Below, piece by piece: positions 36,901 to 51,100 of a stretch of 64,000 nt of DNA. The translations under genes and the position numbers were made by a program. This stretch comes from Zea mays (taxonomy: Eukaryota > Streptophyta > Magnoliopsida > Poales > Poaceae): NCBI RefSeq assembly GCF_902167145.1, contig NC_050104.1, forward strand, positions 1,178,001 to 1,242,000. Reading direction: 5' to 3'. Under the pieces are notes generated by a model. It saw nothing but the letters and a program-made list of their open reading frames with translations, made no database searches and had not been told where the DNA came from. Position 1 is the first letter of the stretch; every line of letters begins with the position of its first letter.

Positions 36901-39900
36901 CCCGAAAACCAAGAATGCGATCTATCACAAGGAAACATATGTGGGGTGAGGTGTACGAGCCTCTAATCGATGATCAATGGCCACAAAACCTTCATTTTTG
37001 CCGAAAATAGCCATGAGCAACCATTTCAATAATACCGAAGGCTAACACCTACGGATTTTTGACCAAGAAATGGTATCCACCAAAAATACAAGAATGTGAT
37101 CTATGGCCAGGAAACATATGTGGGGTCAGGTTTATGGGCCTCTGGTCGATGATCAATGATCACACAACCCCATTTATGTCCAAAATAGCATGAACGACCA
37201 TTTTCAATAATACCGAAGGCTAACACCAACGGATTTTTGACCAAGTAATGGCCTCCACCAGAAATCCAAGAATGTGAACTTTGGCAAGGAAACATATGTG
37301 GGGTGAGGTGTACAAGCCTCTGGTAAATGATCAATAGCCACACAACCCCCATTTTGGTCGAAAACAGCCATGAACAACCATTTTCAATAATACCGAAGGC
37401 TAATACCTACGGATTTTTGACCAAGAAATGGTCTCCACCAAAAATCGAAGAATTTTATTTATGGCAAGGAAACATATGTGGTGTTAGATATACGAGCCTT
37501 TGGTCAATGATAAGTGGCCTCACAATCCCCATTTTTCTCGAAAAAAGCATGAACGACCATTTTCAATAATACCAAAGGATAACACCTACATATTTTTGAC
37601 CAAGATATGGTCTCCACTAGAAATGCAAGAATGTGATCTATGGAAAGGAAACATATGTGGGGTGGGGTGTATGAGCGTCTGGTCAATGATCAATGGCCAC
37701 ACAACCCCCATTTTTGTCAAAAATAGCATTAACGAACAATTTCAATAATACCGAAGGCTAACACCTACAAACTTTTGACCAAGAAATGGTATCCACCAGA
37801 AATCCAAGAATGTGATCTATGGCAAGAAAACATATGTGGGGTGAGGTGTACGAGCCTCTGGTTGATGATCAATGGCCACACATCTCCCATTTTTGTCGAA
37901 AATAGCATGAAGGCCATTTTCAATAATACCGAAGACTAACTTCAACGGATTTTCGACCAAGAAATGGTCTCCACCCAAAAACCAATAATGTGATCTATCA
38001 CAAGGAAACATATGTGGGGTGAGGTGTACGAGCCTCTAATCCATGATCAATGGCCACACAACCTTCATTTTTGCCGAAAATAGCCATGAGCAACCATTTC
38101 AATAATACCGAAGGCTAACACCTACGGATTTTTGACCAAGAAATGGTCTCCACCAAAAATACAAGAATGTGATCTATGGCCAGGAAACATATGTGGGGTC
38201 AGGTTTATGGGCCTCTGGTCGATGATCAATGATCACACAACCCCATTTATGTCCAAAATAGCATGAACGACCATTTTCAATAATACCGAAGACTAACACC
38301 AACGGATTTTTGACCAAGTAATGGCCTCCACCAGAAATCCAAGAATGTGAACTTTGGCAAGGAAACATATGTGGGGTGAGGTGTACAAGCCTCTGGTCAA
38401 TGATCAATAGCCACACAACCCCCATTTTGGTCGAAAACAGCCATGAACAACCATTTTAAATAATACCGAAGGCTAATACCTACGGATTTTTGACCAAGAA
38501 ATGGTCTCCACCAAAAATCGAAGAATTTTATTTGTGGCAAGGAAACATATGTGGTGTTAGATGTACGAGCCTTTGGTCGATGATAAGTGGCCTCACAATC
38601 CCCATTTTTCTCGAAAAAAGCATGAACGACCATTTTCAATAATACCAAAGGATAACACCTACATATTTTTGACCAAGATATGGTCTCCACTAGAAATGCA
38701 AGAATGTGATCTATGGAAAGGAAACATATGTGGGGTGGGGTGTATGAGCGTCTGGTCAATGATCAAGGGCCACACAACCCCCATTTTTGTCAAAAATAGC
38801 ATTAACGAACAATTTCAATAATACCGAAGGCTAACACCTACAAACTTTTGACCAAGAAATGGTATCCACCAGAAATCCAAGAATGTGATCTATGGCAAGA
38901 AAACATATGTGGGGTGAGGTGTACGAGCCTCTGGTTGATGATCAATGGCCACACATCTCCCATTTTTGTCGAAAATAGCATGAAGGCCATTTTCAATAAT
39001 ACCGAAGACTAACACCAACGGATTTTCGACCAAGAAATGGTCTCCACCCGAAAACCAATAATGTGATCTATCACAAGGAAACATATGTGGGGTGAGGTGT
39101 ACGAGCCTCTAATCGATGATCAATGGCCACACAACCTTCATTTTTGCCGAAAATAGCCATGAGCAACCATTTCAATAATACCGAAGGCTAACACCTACGG
39201 ATTTTTGACCAAGAAATGGTCTCCACCAAAAATACAAGAATGTGATCTATGGCCAGGAAACATATGTGGGGTCAGGTTTATGGGCCTCTGTTCGATGATC
39301 AATGATCACACAACCCCCATTTGTGTCCAAAATAGCATGAACGACCATTTTTAATAATTCTGAAGGCTAACACCAACGGATTTTTGACCAAGTAATGGCC
39401 TCCACCAGAAATCCAAGAATGTGAACTTTGGCAAGGAAACATATGTGGGGTGAGGTGTACAAGCCTCTGGTCAATGATCAATGGCCACACAACCCCCATT
39501 TTGGTCGAAAACAGCCATGAACAACCATTTTCAATAATACCGAAGGCTAATACCTACGGATTTTTGACCAAGAAATGGTCTCCACCAAAAATCGAAGAAT
39601 TTTATTTATGGCAAGGAAACATATGTGGTGTTAGATGTACGAGCCTTTGGTCGATGATAAGTGGCCTCACAATCCCCATTTTTCTCGAAAACAGCAAGAA
39701 CGACCATTTTCAATAATACCAAAGGATAACACCTACATATTTTTGACCAAGATATGGTCTCCACTAGAAATGCAAGAATGTGATCTATGGAAAAGAAACA
39801 TATGTGGGGTGGGGTGTATGAGCGTCTGGTCAATGATCAATGGCCACACAACCCCCATTTTTCTCGAAAATAGCATTAACGAACAATTTCAATAATACCG

Positions 39901-41636
39901 AAGGCTAACACCTACAAACTTTTGACCAAGAAATAATATCCACCAGAAATCCAAGAATGTGATCTATGGCAAGAAAACATATGTGGGGTGAGGTGTACGA
40001 GCCTCTGGTTGATGATCAATGGCCACACATCTCCCATTTTTGTCGAAAATAGCATGAAGGCCATTTTCAATAATACCGAAGACTAACACCAACAGATTTT
40101 CGACCAAGAAATGGTCTCCACCAGAAAACCAATAATGTGATCTAGGCAAGGAAACATATGTGGGGTCAGGTGTAGGAGCCTATAGTCAATGATCAATTGC
40201 CACACAACCTTCATTTTTGCCGAAAATAGCCATGAACGACCATTTCAATAATTCCGAATGCTAACACCTACGGATTTTTGACCAAGAAATGGTCTCCACC
40301 AAAAATCCAAGAATGTGATCTATGGCAATGAAACATTTGTGGGGTCAAGTGTATGAGCCTCTGGTCAATGATCAATGGCCACACAATCCCCATTTTTGTC
40401 CAAAATAGCAAGAACGAGCATTTTCAATAATACCAAAGGCTAACACCTACAGATTTTTGACCAAGAAATGGTCTGCACCAAAAATCCAAGAATTTTATCT
40501 ATAGCAAGGAAACATATGTGGGGTGAGATGTACGAGCCTCTGGTCGATGATAAGTGGACCCACAATCCCCATTTTTCTCGAAAATAGCACGAACGACCAT
40601 TTTCAATAATAACAAAGGCTAACACCTACAGATTATTGACCAAGATATGGTCTCCACCAGAAATGCAAGAATGTGATCTCTAGAAAGGAAACATATGTGG
40701 GGTGTGGTGTATGAGCCTCTGGTCGACGGTCAATGGCCACACAACCCCCATTCTTATCAAAAATAGCATGAACGACCATTTTCAATAATACTGAAGGCTA
40801 ACACCTATGGATTTTTGACCAAGAAATTGTCTCCACCAGATATATAAGAATGTGATCTATGGGAAGGAAACATATGTGGGGTGAGGTCTACGAGCCTCTG
40901 GTCGATGATCAATGGCCACACAACCCTTATTTTTGCCGAAAATTGCATCAACGACCATTTTCAATAATACTAAAGGCTAACATTACGGATTTTTGACCAA
41001 TAAATTGTCTCCACCAAAAATCCAAAAATGTGATCTATGGCATAGAAACATATTTGGGGTGAGGTGTACAAGCCTCTTGTCGATGATCAATGGCCACACA
41101 ACCACTATTTTTGTCGAAAATAGCATGAACAACCATTTTCAATAATACCGAAGGCTAACACCTATGGATTTTTTACCAAAAAATGGTCTCCACTAGAAAT
41201 CCAAGGATGTGATCTATGGCAATGAAACATATGTGGGGTCAGGTGTATGAGCAACTGGTCGATGATCAATGGCCACACAACCCCCATTTTTGTCGAAAAT
41301 TGCATGAACGAACATTTTCAATAATACCGAAGGCTAACACCTACTGATTTTTGACCAAGAAATGGTGTCCACCTGAAAACCAAGAATGTGATCTATGGCA
41401 AGGAAACATACGTGGGGTGAGATGTACAAGGCTTTGGTCGATGATCAATGGCCACACAACTCCCATTTTTTGAAAATAGCATGAAGGACCATTATCAATA
41501 ATACCGAAGGTGACCATGAAACGGATTTTGACCATGAAACGGTCTCCACCAAAAATCCAAGAATCTGATCTATGGCAAGGAAACATTTGTGGGGTGAGGT
41601 GTACGAGCCTCTGGTCGACGATCAATGGCCACACAA
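33979..41636 (+). repeat. knob180 array, + orientation, P3 left arm
   Basis: The array begins at an orientation switch (ggtgttgggtggcc then aagaaatccaagaaatgg), which is mirrored at about 55557. The order follows 12960-17421, then four copies of HOR B, then a mixed set of monomers to J at 41637. The last monomer reads gaaacggtctccacc and tcgacgatcaatgg, as before J at 61179. Near 41510 one monomer is shortened (aataccgaaggtgaccatga). Confidence 0.9.
35950..40138 (+). repeat. Higher-order repeat B, left arm: four copies of a six-monomer 1073-bp unit
   Basis: Unit starts at gatctatcacaagg (or its variant gatctaggcaagg at the end) lie at 35950, 36919, 37992, 39064 and 40139, so unit lengths are 969, 1073, 1072 and 1075 bp. 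Each unit contains a monomer with gtcaggtttatgggcctctg, one with cagccatgaacaaccatt, one with gataagtggcctcacaatcc and one with acatctcccatttttgtcg. The first, short unit has lost about 107 bp at 36668 (gaaatgcaagaatgt joined to tcaataatacc) and gained 3 bp near 36516. Confidence 0.92.
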
Positions 41637-41666
41637 CACACATAAACTTAAACTCATTTTGATGTG
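41637..41666 (+). repeat. Hinge J, copy 3, knob180 to TR-1 boundary
   Basis: cacataaacttaaactcatt followed by ttgatgtg sits between knob180 (ggccacacaaca) and TR-1 (tttatgtccactcaag). It is mirrored exactly at 43581-43610 in the same palindrome. Confidence 0.82.
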
Positions 41667-42592
41667 TTTATGTCCACTCAAGTAAAACATCGCACATCAT
41701 TATGCCACATCGTTTCTCAAAATAAAATAAAGATCATGGAAAATTTAGCCAAATTGCACGAGAGAACTGTCCAAACATAGGTTAAGGTTGTAAGGAATCT
41801 TCTTTCCACCAAAAAGTTGCTAATAAGTAGGAATATAAAGAATTCAAAACAATAGGTCAATTTTTAAACTAAAAATGACGTTTCCCTGATGTCAAGGGCA
41901 TTGTATTCGCACGAGAGGATATTAGAGTACAACTAGTGGATGAAGACGTTATAGGGCTAGCTAATGATCTTTTGTGATACCAGGTTTCCTATAATCCCCT
42001 CTATTCAAGGCATACCTAGATGGTGTTTATGTCCACAAAAGAAAAACACATCAATATGCCACATCGTTTCTCAAAATAAAATAATGACCATGGAAAATTT
42101 ATCCAAATTGAGTGAGAGAACTGTCCAAACATAGGTTAAGGTTGTAAGGCACATTTTTTCCACCATACCATTGCTAAAAAGTTGGAATATAGAGGATTCA
42201 AACAATAGATCACCTTTTAAACCGCAAATGACGTTTCTATGATTTTGAGGGCACTATATTCGTATGAGAGGGTATTAGAGTGCAACTAGTGGATGAAGAC
42301 ATTATTGGGCTAGCTAATGACTTTTGTGATACCAGGTTTCCAATAATCCCCTCTATTCAAGGCATAGCTAAATGGTGTTTATGTCCACTGAAGTATAACA
42401 CCATACATGATTATGCCACACCATTTCTCAAAATAAAAAAAAGACCATGTGAAATTTAGCCAAATTGCGTGAGAGAACTGTCCAAATATAGGTTAATGTT
42501 GTAAGGCACCTTTTTTCCACCGTACAATTGCTAAAAAGTTGGAATATAAAGAATTCAAAACAATAGATCACCTTTTATACCACAAATGACGT
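41667..42592 (+). repeat. TR-1 block, + orientation, inner left arm of P3
   Basis: About 2.6 monomers. The first has the J-adjacent aaggaatcttctttccacca variant and the private ttatagggctagctaatg. The second has atttatccaaattgagtgag. The third has caccatacatgattatgcc and the aatgttgtaaggcacc form. The same order is found inverted at 42657-43580 and direct at 61208-62137. Confidence 0.88.
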
Positions 42593-42656
42593 TTCCCTGA
42601 TGTCAAGGGCATTGTAATTGCACGTGAGGGTATTTGAGTACAACTAGTGGATGAAG
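42593..42656 (+). repeat. 64-bp TR-1 spacer at the centre of palindrome P3
   Basis: The spacer continues the + monomer (gtcaagggcattgtaatt and so on to gtggatgaag) with no mirrored partner. Position 42592 pairs with 42657, so the centre is 42624.5. The spacer is short enough that the arms could pair as a hairpin in single-stranded DNA. Confidence 0.8.
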
Positions 42657-43580
42657 ACGTCATTTGTGGTATAAAAGGTGATCTATTGTTTTGAATTCTT
42701 TATATTCCAACTTTTTAGCAATTGTACGGTGGAAAAAAGGTGCCTTACAACATTAACCTATATTTGGACAGTTCTCTCACGCAATTTGGCTAAATTTCAC
42801 ATGGTCTTTTTTTTATTTTGAGAAATGGTGTGGCATAATCATGTATGGTGTTATACTTGAGTGGACATAAACACCATTTAGCTATGCCTTGAATAGAGGG
42901 GATTATTGGAAACCTGGTATCACAAAAGTCATTAGCTAGCCCAATAATGTCTTCATCCACTAGTTGCACTCTAATACCCTCTCATGCGAATATAGTGCCC
43001 TCAAAATCATAGAAACGTCATTTGCGGTTTAAAAGGTGATCTATTGTTTGAATTCTCTATATTCCAACTTTTTAGCAATGGTATGGTGGAAAAAATGTGC
43101 CTTACAACCTTAACCTATGTTTGGATAGTTCTCTCACTCAATTTGGATAAATTTTCCATGGTCATTATTTTATTTTGAGAAACGATGTGGCATATTGATG
43201 TGTTTTTCTTTTGTGGACATAAACACCATGTAGGTATGCCTTGAATAGAGGGGATTATAGGAAACCTGGTATCACAAAAGATCATTAGCTAGCCCTATAA
43301 CGTCTTCATCCACTAGTACTCTAATATCCTCTCGTGCGAATACAATGCCCTTGACATCAGGGAAACGTCATTTTTAGTTTAAAAATTGACCTATTGTTTT
43401 GAATTCTTTATATTCCTACTTATTAGCAACTGTTTGGTGGAAAGAAGATTCCTTACAACCTTAACCTATGTTTGGACAGTTCTCTCGTGCAATTTGGCTA
43501 AATTTTCCATGGTCTTTATTTTATTTTGAGAAACGATGTGGCATAATGATGTGCGATGTTTTACTTGAGTGGACATAAAC
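42657..43580 (-). repeat. TR-1 block, reverse orientation, inner right arm of P3
   Basis: This is the inverted copy of 41667-42592. By eye I see only scattered differences, such as cactagtactct near 43315 lacking four bases and ccaaacag versus ccaaaaag. Identity is roughly 98-99 per cent over the arm, and total arm lengths differ by about 3 bp at J. Confidence 0.88.
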
Positions 43581-43610
43581 ACATCAAAATGAGTTTAAGT
43601 TTATGTGTGT
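43581..43610 (-). repeat. Hinge J, copy 4 (reverse)
   Basis: acatcaaaatgagtttaagt followed by ttatgtgtgt, between reverse TR-1 and reverse knob180. It is the mirror image of 41637-41666 and identical to the copy at 31861. Confidence 0.82.
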
Positions 43611-45104
43611 TGTGTGGCCATTGATCATCGACCAGAGGCTCGTACACCTCACCCCACAAATGTTTCCTTGCCATAGATCAGATTCTTGGATTTTTGGTGG
43701 ACACCGTTTCATGGTCAAAATCCGTTTCATGGTCACCTTCGGTATTATTGATAATGGTCCTTCATGCTATTTTCAAAAAAAATGGGAGTTGTGTGGCCAT
43801 TGATCATCGACCAAAGCCTTGTACATCTCACCCCACGTATGTTTCCTTGCCATAGATCACATTCTTGGTTTTCAGGTGGACACCATTTCTTGGTCAAAAA
43901 TCAGTAGGTGTTAGCCTTCGGTATTATTGAAAATGTTCGTTCATGCAATTTTCGACAAAAATGGGGGTTGTGTGGCCATTGATCATCGACCAGTTGCTCA
44001 TACACCTGACCCCACATATGTTTCATTGCCATAGATCACATTCTTGGATTTCTAGTGGAGACCATTTCTTGGTAAAAAATCCATAGGTGTTAGCCTTCGG
44101 TATTATTGAAAATGGTTGTTCATGCTATTTTCGACAAAAATAGTGGTTGTGTGGCCATTGATCATCGACAAGAGGCTCGTACACCTCACCCCACATATGT
44201 TTCTATGCCATATATCACATTTTTGGATTTTTGGTGGAGACAATTTATTGGTCAAAAATCTGTAATGTTAGCCTTTAGTATTATTGAAAATGGTCGTTGA
44301 TGCAATTTTCGGCAAAAATAAGGGTTATGTGGCCATTGATCATCGACCAGAGGCTCGTAGACCTCACCCCACATATGTTTCCTTCCCATAGATCACATTC
44401 TTATATATCTGGTGGAGACAATTTCTTGGTCAAAAATCCGTAGGTGTTAGCCTTTAGTATTATTGAAAATGGTCGTTCATACTATTTTTGACAAGAATGG
44501 GGGTTGTGTGGCCATTGACCATCGACCAGAGGCTCATACACCACACCCCACATATGTTTCCTTTCTAGAGATCACATTCTTGCATTTCTGGTGGAGACCA
44601 TATCTTGGTCAATAATCTGTAGGTGTTAGCCTTTGTTATTATTGAAAATGGTCATTCATGCTATTTTCGAGAAAAATGGGGATTGTGGGTCCACTTATCA
44701 TCGACCAGAGGCTCGTACATCTCACCCCACATATGTTTCCTTGCTATAAATAAAATTCTTGGATTTTTGGTGCAGACCATTTCTTGGTCAAAAATCCGTA
44801 GGTGTTAGCCTTTGGTATTATTGAAAATGCTCGTTCTTGCCATTTTGGACAAAAATGGGGATTGTGTGGCCATTGATCATTGACCAGAGGCTCATACACT
44901 TGACCCCACAAATGTTTCTTTGCCATAGATCACATTCTTGGATTTTTGGTGGAGACCATTTCTTGGTCAAAAATCCGTAGGTGTTAGCCTTCAGAATTAT
45001 TGAAATGGTCGTTCATGGCTATTTTCGGCAAAAATGAAGGTTGTGTGGCAATCATTGACTACAGGCTCCTACACCTCACCCCACATATGTTTCCTTGCCT
45101 AGAA

Positions 45105-48100
45105 CACATTATTGGTTTTCTGGTGGAGACCATTTCTTGGTCGAAAATCTGTTAGTGTTAGTCTTCGGTATTATTGAAAATGGCCTTCATGCTATTTTCG
45201 ACAAAAATGGGAGATGTGTGGCCATTGATCAACAATCAGAGGCTCGTACACCTCACCCACATATGTTTTCTTGCCATAGATCACATTCTTGGTTTCTGGT
45301 GGATATTATTTCTTGGTCAAAAGTTTGTAGGTGTTAGCCTTCGGTATTATTGAAATTGTTCGTTAATGCTATTTTCGAGAAAAATGGGGGTTTTGTGGCC
45401 ATTGATCATTGACCAGATGCTCATACACCCCACCCCACATATGTTTCTTTTCCATAGATCACATTCTTGCATTTCTAGTGGAGACCATATCTTGGTCAAA
45501 AATATGTAGGTGTTATCCTTTGGTATTATTGAAAATGGTCGTTCATGCTGTTTTCGAGAAAAATGGGGATTGTGAGGCCACTTATCATCGACCAAAGGCT
45601 CGTACATCTAACACCACATATGTTTCCTTGCCATAAATAAAATTCTTCGATTTTTGGTGGAGACCATTTCTTGGTCAAAAATCCGTAGGTATTAGCCTTC
45701 GGTATTATTGAAAATGGTTGTTCATGGCTGTTTTCGACCAAAATGGGGGTTGTGTGGCCATTGATCATTGACCAGAGGCTTGTACACCTCACCCAATATA
45801 TGTTTCCTTGCCAAAGTTCACATTCTTGGATTTCTGGTGGAGGCCATTACTTGGTCAAAAATCCGTTGGTGTTAGCCTTCGGTATTATTAAAAATGGTCG
45901 TTCATGCTATTTTGGACACAAATGGGGGTTGTGTGATCATTGATCATCGACCAGAGGCCCATAAACCTGTCCCCACATATGTTTCCTAGCCATAGATCAC
46001 ATTCTTGTATTTTTGGTGGAGACCATTTCTTAGTCAAAAATCCGTAGGTGTTAGCCTTCGGTATTATTGAAATGGTTGCTCATGGCTATTTTCGGCAAAA
46101 AATGAAGGTTGTGTGGCCATTGATCATCGATTAGAGGCTCGTACACCTCACCCCACATATGTTTCCTTGTGATAGATCACATTATTGGTTTTCGGGTGGA
46201 GACCATTTCTTGGTCGAAAATCCGTTGGTGTTAGTCTTCGGTATTATTGAAAATGGCCTTCATGCTATTTTCGACAAAAATGGGAGATGTGTGGCCTTTG
46301 ATCATCAACCAGAGGCTCGTACACCTCACCCCACATATGTTTTCTTGCCATAGATCACATTCTTGGATTTCTAGTGGATACCATTTCTTGGTCAAAAGTT
46401 TGTAGGTGTTAGCCTTCGGTATTATTGAAATTGTTCGTTAATGCTATTTTTGACAAAAATGGGGGTTGTGTGGCCATTGATCATTGACCAGACGCTCATA
46501 CACCCCACCCCACATATGTTTCCTTTCCATAGATCACATTCTTGCATTTCTAGTGGAGACCATATCTTGGTCAAAAATATGTAGGTGTTATCCTTTGGTA
46601 TTATTGAAAATGGTCGTTCATGTTTTTTTTGAGAAAAATGGGGATTGTGACGCCACTTATCATCGACCAAAGGCTCGTACATCTAACACCACATATGTTT
46701 CCTTGCCATAAATAAAATTCTTCGATTTTTGGTGGAGACCATTTCTTGGTCAAAAATCCGTAGGTATTAGCCTTCGGTATTATTGAAAATGGTTGTTCAT
46801 GGCTGTTTTCGACCAAAATGGGGGTTGTGTGGCTATTGATCATTGACCAGAGGCTTGTACACCTCACCCCACATATGTTTCCTTGCCAAAGTTCACATTC
46901 TTGGATTTCTGGTGGAGGCCATTACTTGGTCAAAAATCCGTTGGTGTTAGCCTTCGGTATTATTGAAAATGGTCGTTCATGCTATTTTGGACATAAATGG
47001 GGTTGTGTGATCATTGATCATCGACCAGAGGCCCATAAACCTGACCCCACATATGTTTCCTGGCCATAGATCACATTCTTGTATTTTTGGTGGAGACCAT
47101 TTCTTGGTCAAAAATCCGTAGGTGTTAGCCTTCGGTATTATTGAAATGGTTGCTCATGGCTATTTTCGGCAAAAATGAAGGTTGTGTGGCCATTGATCAT
47201 CGATTAGAGGCTCGTACACCTCACCCCACATATGTTTCCTTGTGATAGATCAGATTATTGGTTTTCGGGTGGAGACCATTTCTTGGTCGAAAATCCGTTG
47301 GAGTTAGTCTTCGGTATTATTGAAAATGGCCTTCATGCTATTTTCGACAAAAATGGGAGATGTGTGGCCATTGATCATCAACCAGAGGCTCGTACACCTC
47401 ACCCCACATATGTTTTCTTGCCATAGATCACATTCTTGGATTTCTGGTGGATACCATTTCTTGGTCAAAAGTTTGTAGGTGTTAGCCTTCGGTATTATTG
47501 AAATTGTTCGTTAATGCTATTTTTGACAAAAATGGGGGTTGTGTGGCCATTGATCATTGACCAGACGCTCATACACCCCACCCCACATATGTTTCCTTTC
47601 CATAGATCACATTCTTGCATTTCTAGTGGAGACCATATCTTGGTCAAAAATATGTAGGTGTTATCCTTTGGTATTATTGAAAATGGTCGTTCATGTTTTT
47701 TTTGAGAAAAATGGGGATTATGAGGCCACTTATCATCGACCAAAGGCTCGTACATCTAACACCACATATGTTTCCTTGCCATAAATAAAATTCTGCGATT
47801 TTTGGTGGAGACCATTTCTTGGTCAAAAATCTGTAGGTATTAGCCTTCGGTATTATTGAAAATGGTTGTTCATGGCTGTTTTCGACCAAAATGGGGGTTG
47901 TGTGGCTATTGATCATTGACCAGAGGCTTGTACACCTCACCCCACATATGTTTCCTTGCCAAAGTTCACATTCTTGGATTTCTGGTGGAGGCCATTACTT
48001 GGTCAAAAATCCGTTGGTGTTAGCCTTCGGTATTATTGAAAATGGTCGTTCATGCTATTTTGGACATAAATGGGGTTGTGTGATCATTGATCATCGACCA

Positions 48101-51100
48101 GAGGCCCATAAACCTGACCCCACATATGTTTCCTGGACATAGATCACATTCTTGTATTTTTGGTGGAGACCATTTCTTGGTCAAAAATCCGTAGGTGTTA
48201 GCCTTCGGTATTATTGAAATGGTTGTTCATGGCTATTTTCGGCAAAAATGAAGGTTGTGTGGCCATTGATCATCGATTAGAGGCTCGTACACCTCACCCC
48301 ACATATGTTTCCTTGTGTTAGATCACATTATTGGTTTTCGGGTGGAGACCATTTCTTGGTCGAAAATCCATTGGAGTTAGTCTTCGGTATTATTGAAAAT
48401 GGCCTTCATGCTATTTTCGACAAAAATGGGAGATGTGTGGCCATTGATCATCAACCAGAGGCTCGTACACCTCACCCCACATATGTTTTCTTGCCATTGA
48501 TCACATTCTTGGATTTCTGGTGGATACCATTTCTTGGTCAAAAGTTTGTAGGTGTTAGCCTTCGGTATTATTGAAATTGTTCGTTAATGCTATTTTTGAC
48601 AAAAATGAGGGTTGTGTGGCCATTGATCATTGACCAGACGCTCATACACCCCACCCCACATATGTTTCCTTTCCATAGATTACATTCTTGCATTTCTAGT
48701 GGAGACCATATCTTGGTCAAAAATATGTAGGTGTTATGCTTTGGTATTATTGAAAATGGTTGTTCATGCTTTTTTCGAGAAAAATGGGGATTGTGAGGCC
48801 ACTTATCATCGACCAAAGGCTCGTACATCTAACACCACATATGTTTCCTTGCCATAAATAAAATTCTTCGATTTTTGGTGGAGACCATTTCTTGGTCAAA
48901 AATCCGTAGGTATTAGCCTTCGGTATTATTGAAAATGGTTGTTCATGGCTGTTTTCGACCAAAATGGGGGTTGTGTGGCTATTGATCATTGACCAGAGGC
49001 TTGTACACCTCACCCCACATATGTTTCCTTGCCAAAGTTCACATTCTTGGATTTCTGGTGGAGGCCATTACTTGGTCAAAAATCCGTTGGTGTTAGCCTT
49101 CGATATTATTGAAAATGGTCGTTCATGCTATTTTGGACATAAATGGGGTTGTGTGATCATTGATCATCGACCAGAGGCCCATAAACCTGACCCCACATTT
49201 GTTTCCTGGCCATAGATCACATTCTTGTATTTTTGGTGGAGACCATTTCTTGGTCAAAAATCCGTAGGTGTTAGCCTTCGGTATTATTGAAATGGTTGCT
49301 CATGGCTATTTTCGGCAAAAAATGAAGGTTGTGTGGCCATTGATCATCGATTAGAGGCTCGTACACCTCACCCCACATATGTTTCCTTGTGATAGATCAC
49401 ATTATTGGTTTTCGGGTGGAGACCATTTCTTGGTCGAAAATCCGTTGGTGTTAGTCTTCGGTATTATTGAAAATGGCCTTCATGCTATTTTCGACAAAAA
49501 TGGGAGATGTGTGGCCTTTGATCATCAACCAGAGGCTCGTACACCTCACCCCACATATGTTTTCTTGCCATAGATCACATTCTTGGATTTCTAGTGGATA
49601 CCATTTCTTGGTCAAAAGTTTGTAGGTGTTAGCCTTCGGTATTATTGAAATTGTTCGTTAATGCTATTTTTGACAAAAATGGGGGTTGTGTGGCCATTGA
49701 TCATTGACCAGACGCTCATACACCCCACCCCACATATGTTTCCTTTCCATAGATCACATTCTTGCATTTCTAGTGGAGACCATATCTTGGTCAAAAATAT
49801 GTAGGTGTTATCCTTTGGTATTATTGAAAATGGTCGTTCATGTTTTTTTTGAGAAAAATGGGGATTGTGAGGCCACTTATCATCGACCAAAGGCTCATAC
49901 ATCTAACACCACATATGTTTCCTTGCCATAAATAAAATTCTTCGATTTTTGGTGGAGACCATTTCTTGGTCAAAAATCCGTAGGTATTAGCCTTCGGTAT
50001 TATTGAAAATGGTTGTTCATGGCTGTTTTCGACCAAAATGGGGGTTGTGTGGCTATTGATCATTGACCAGAGGCTTGTACACCTCACCCCACATATGTTT
50101 CCTTGCCAAAGTTCACATTCTTGGATTTCTGGTGGAGGCCATTACTTGGTCAAAAATCCGTTGGTGTTAGCCTTCGGTATTATTGAAAATGGTCGTTCAT
50201 GCTATTTTGGACATAAATGGGGTTGTGTGATCATTGATCATCGACCAGAGGCCCATAAACCTGACCCCACATATGTTTCCTGGCCATAGATCACATTCTT
50301 GTATTTTTGGTGGAGACCATTTCTTGGTCAAAAATCCGTAGGTGTTAGCCTTCGGTATTATTGAAATGGTTGCTCATGGCTATTTTCGGCAAAAATGAAG
50401 GTTGTGTGGCCATTGATCATCGATTAGAGGCTCGTACACCTCACCCCACATATGTTTCCTTGTGATAGATCAGATTATTGGTTTTCGGGTGGAGACCATT
50501 TCTTGGTCGAAAATCCGTTGGAGTTAGTCTTCGGTATTATTGAAAATGGCCTTCATGCTATTTTCGACAAAAATGGGAGATGTGTGGCCATTGATCATCA
50601 ACCAGAGGCTCGTACACCTCACCCCACATATGTTTTCTTGCCATAGATCACATTCTTGGATTTCTGGTGGATACCATTTCTTGGTCAAAAGTTTGTAGGT
50701 GTTAGCCTTCGGTATTATTGAAATTGTTCGTTAATGCTATTTTTGACAAAAATGGGGGTTGTGTGGCCATTGATCATTGACCAGACGCTCATACACCCCA
50801 CCCCACATATGTTTCCTTTCCATAGATCACATTCTTGCATTTCTAGTGGAGACCATATCTTGGTCAAAAATATGTAGGTGTTATCCTTTGGTATTATTGA
50901 AAATGGTCGTTCATGTTTTTTTTGAGAAAAATGGGGATTATGAGGCCACTTATCATCGACCAAAGGCTCGTACATCTAACACCACATATGTTTCCTTGCC
51001 ATAAATAAAATTCTGCGATTTTTGGTGGAGACCATTTCTTGGTCAAAAATCTGTAGGTATTAGCCTTCGGTATTATTGAAAATGGTTGTTCATGGCTGTT

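Noticed and set aside
17422..43610. J elements flanking TR-1 as terminal inverted repeats of a transposon (J at 41637 and 43581 face each other around 2 kb of TR-1)
   Set aside because: The inverted pair is explained by the palindrome centred at 42624. Single J copies at 17422 and 61179 lack a nearby partner, there is no target-site duplication, and there is no transposase. The megatransposon idea cannot be tested from this window.
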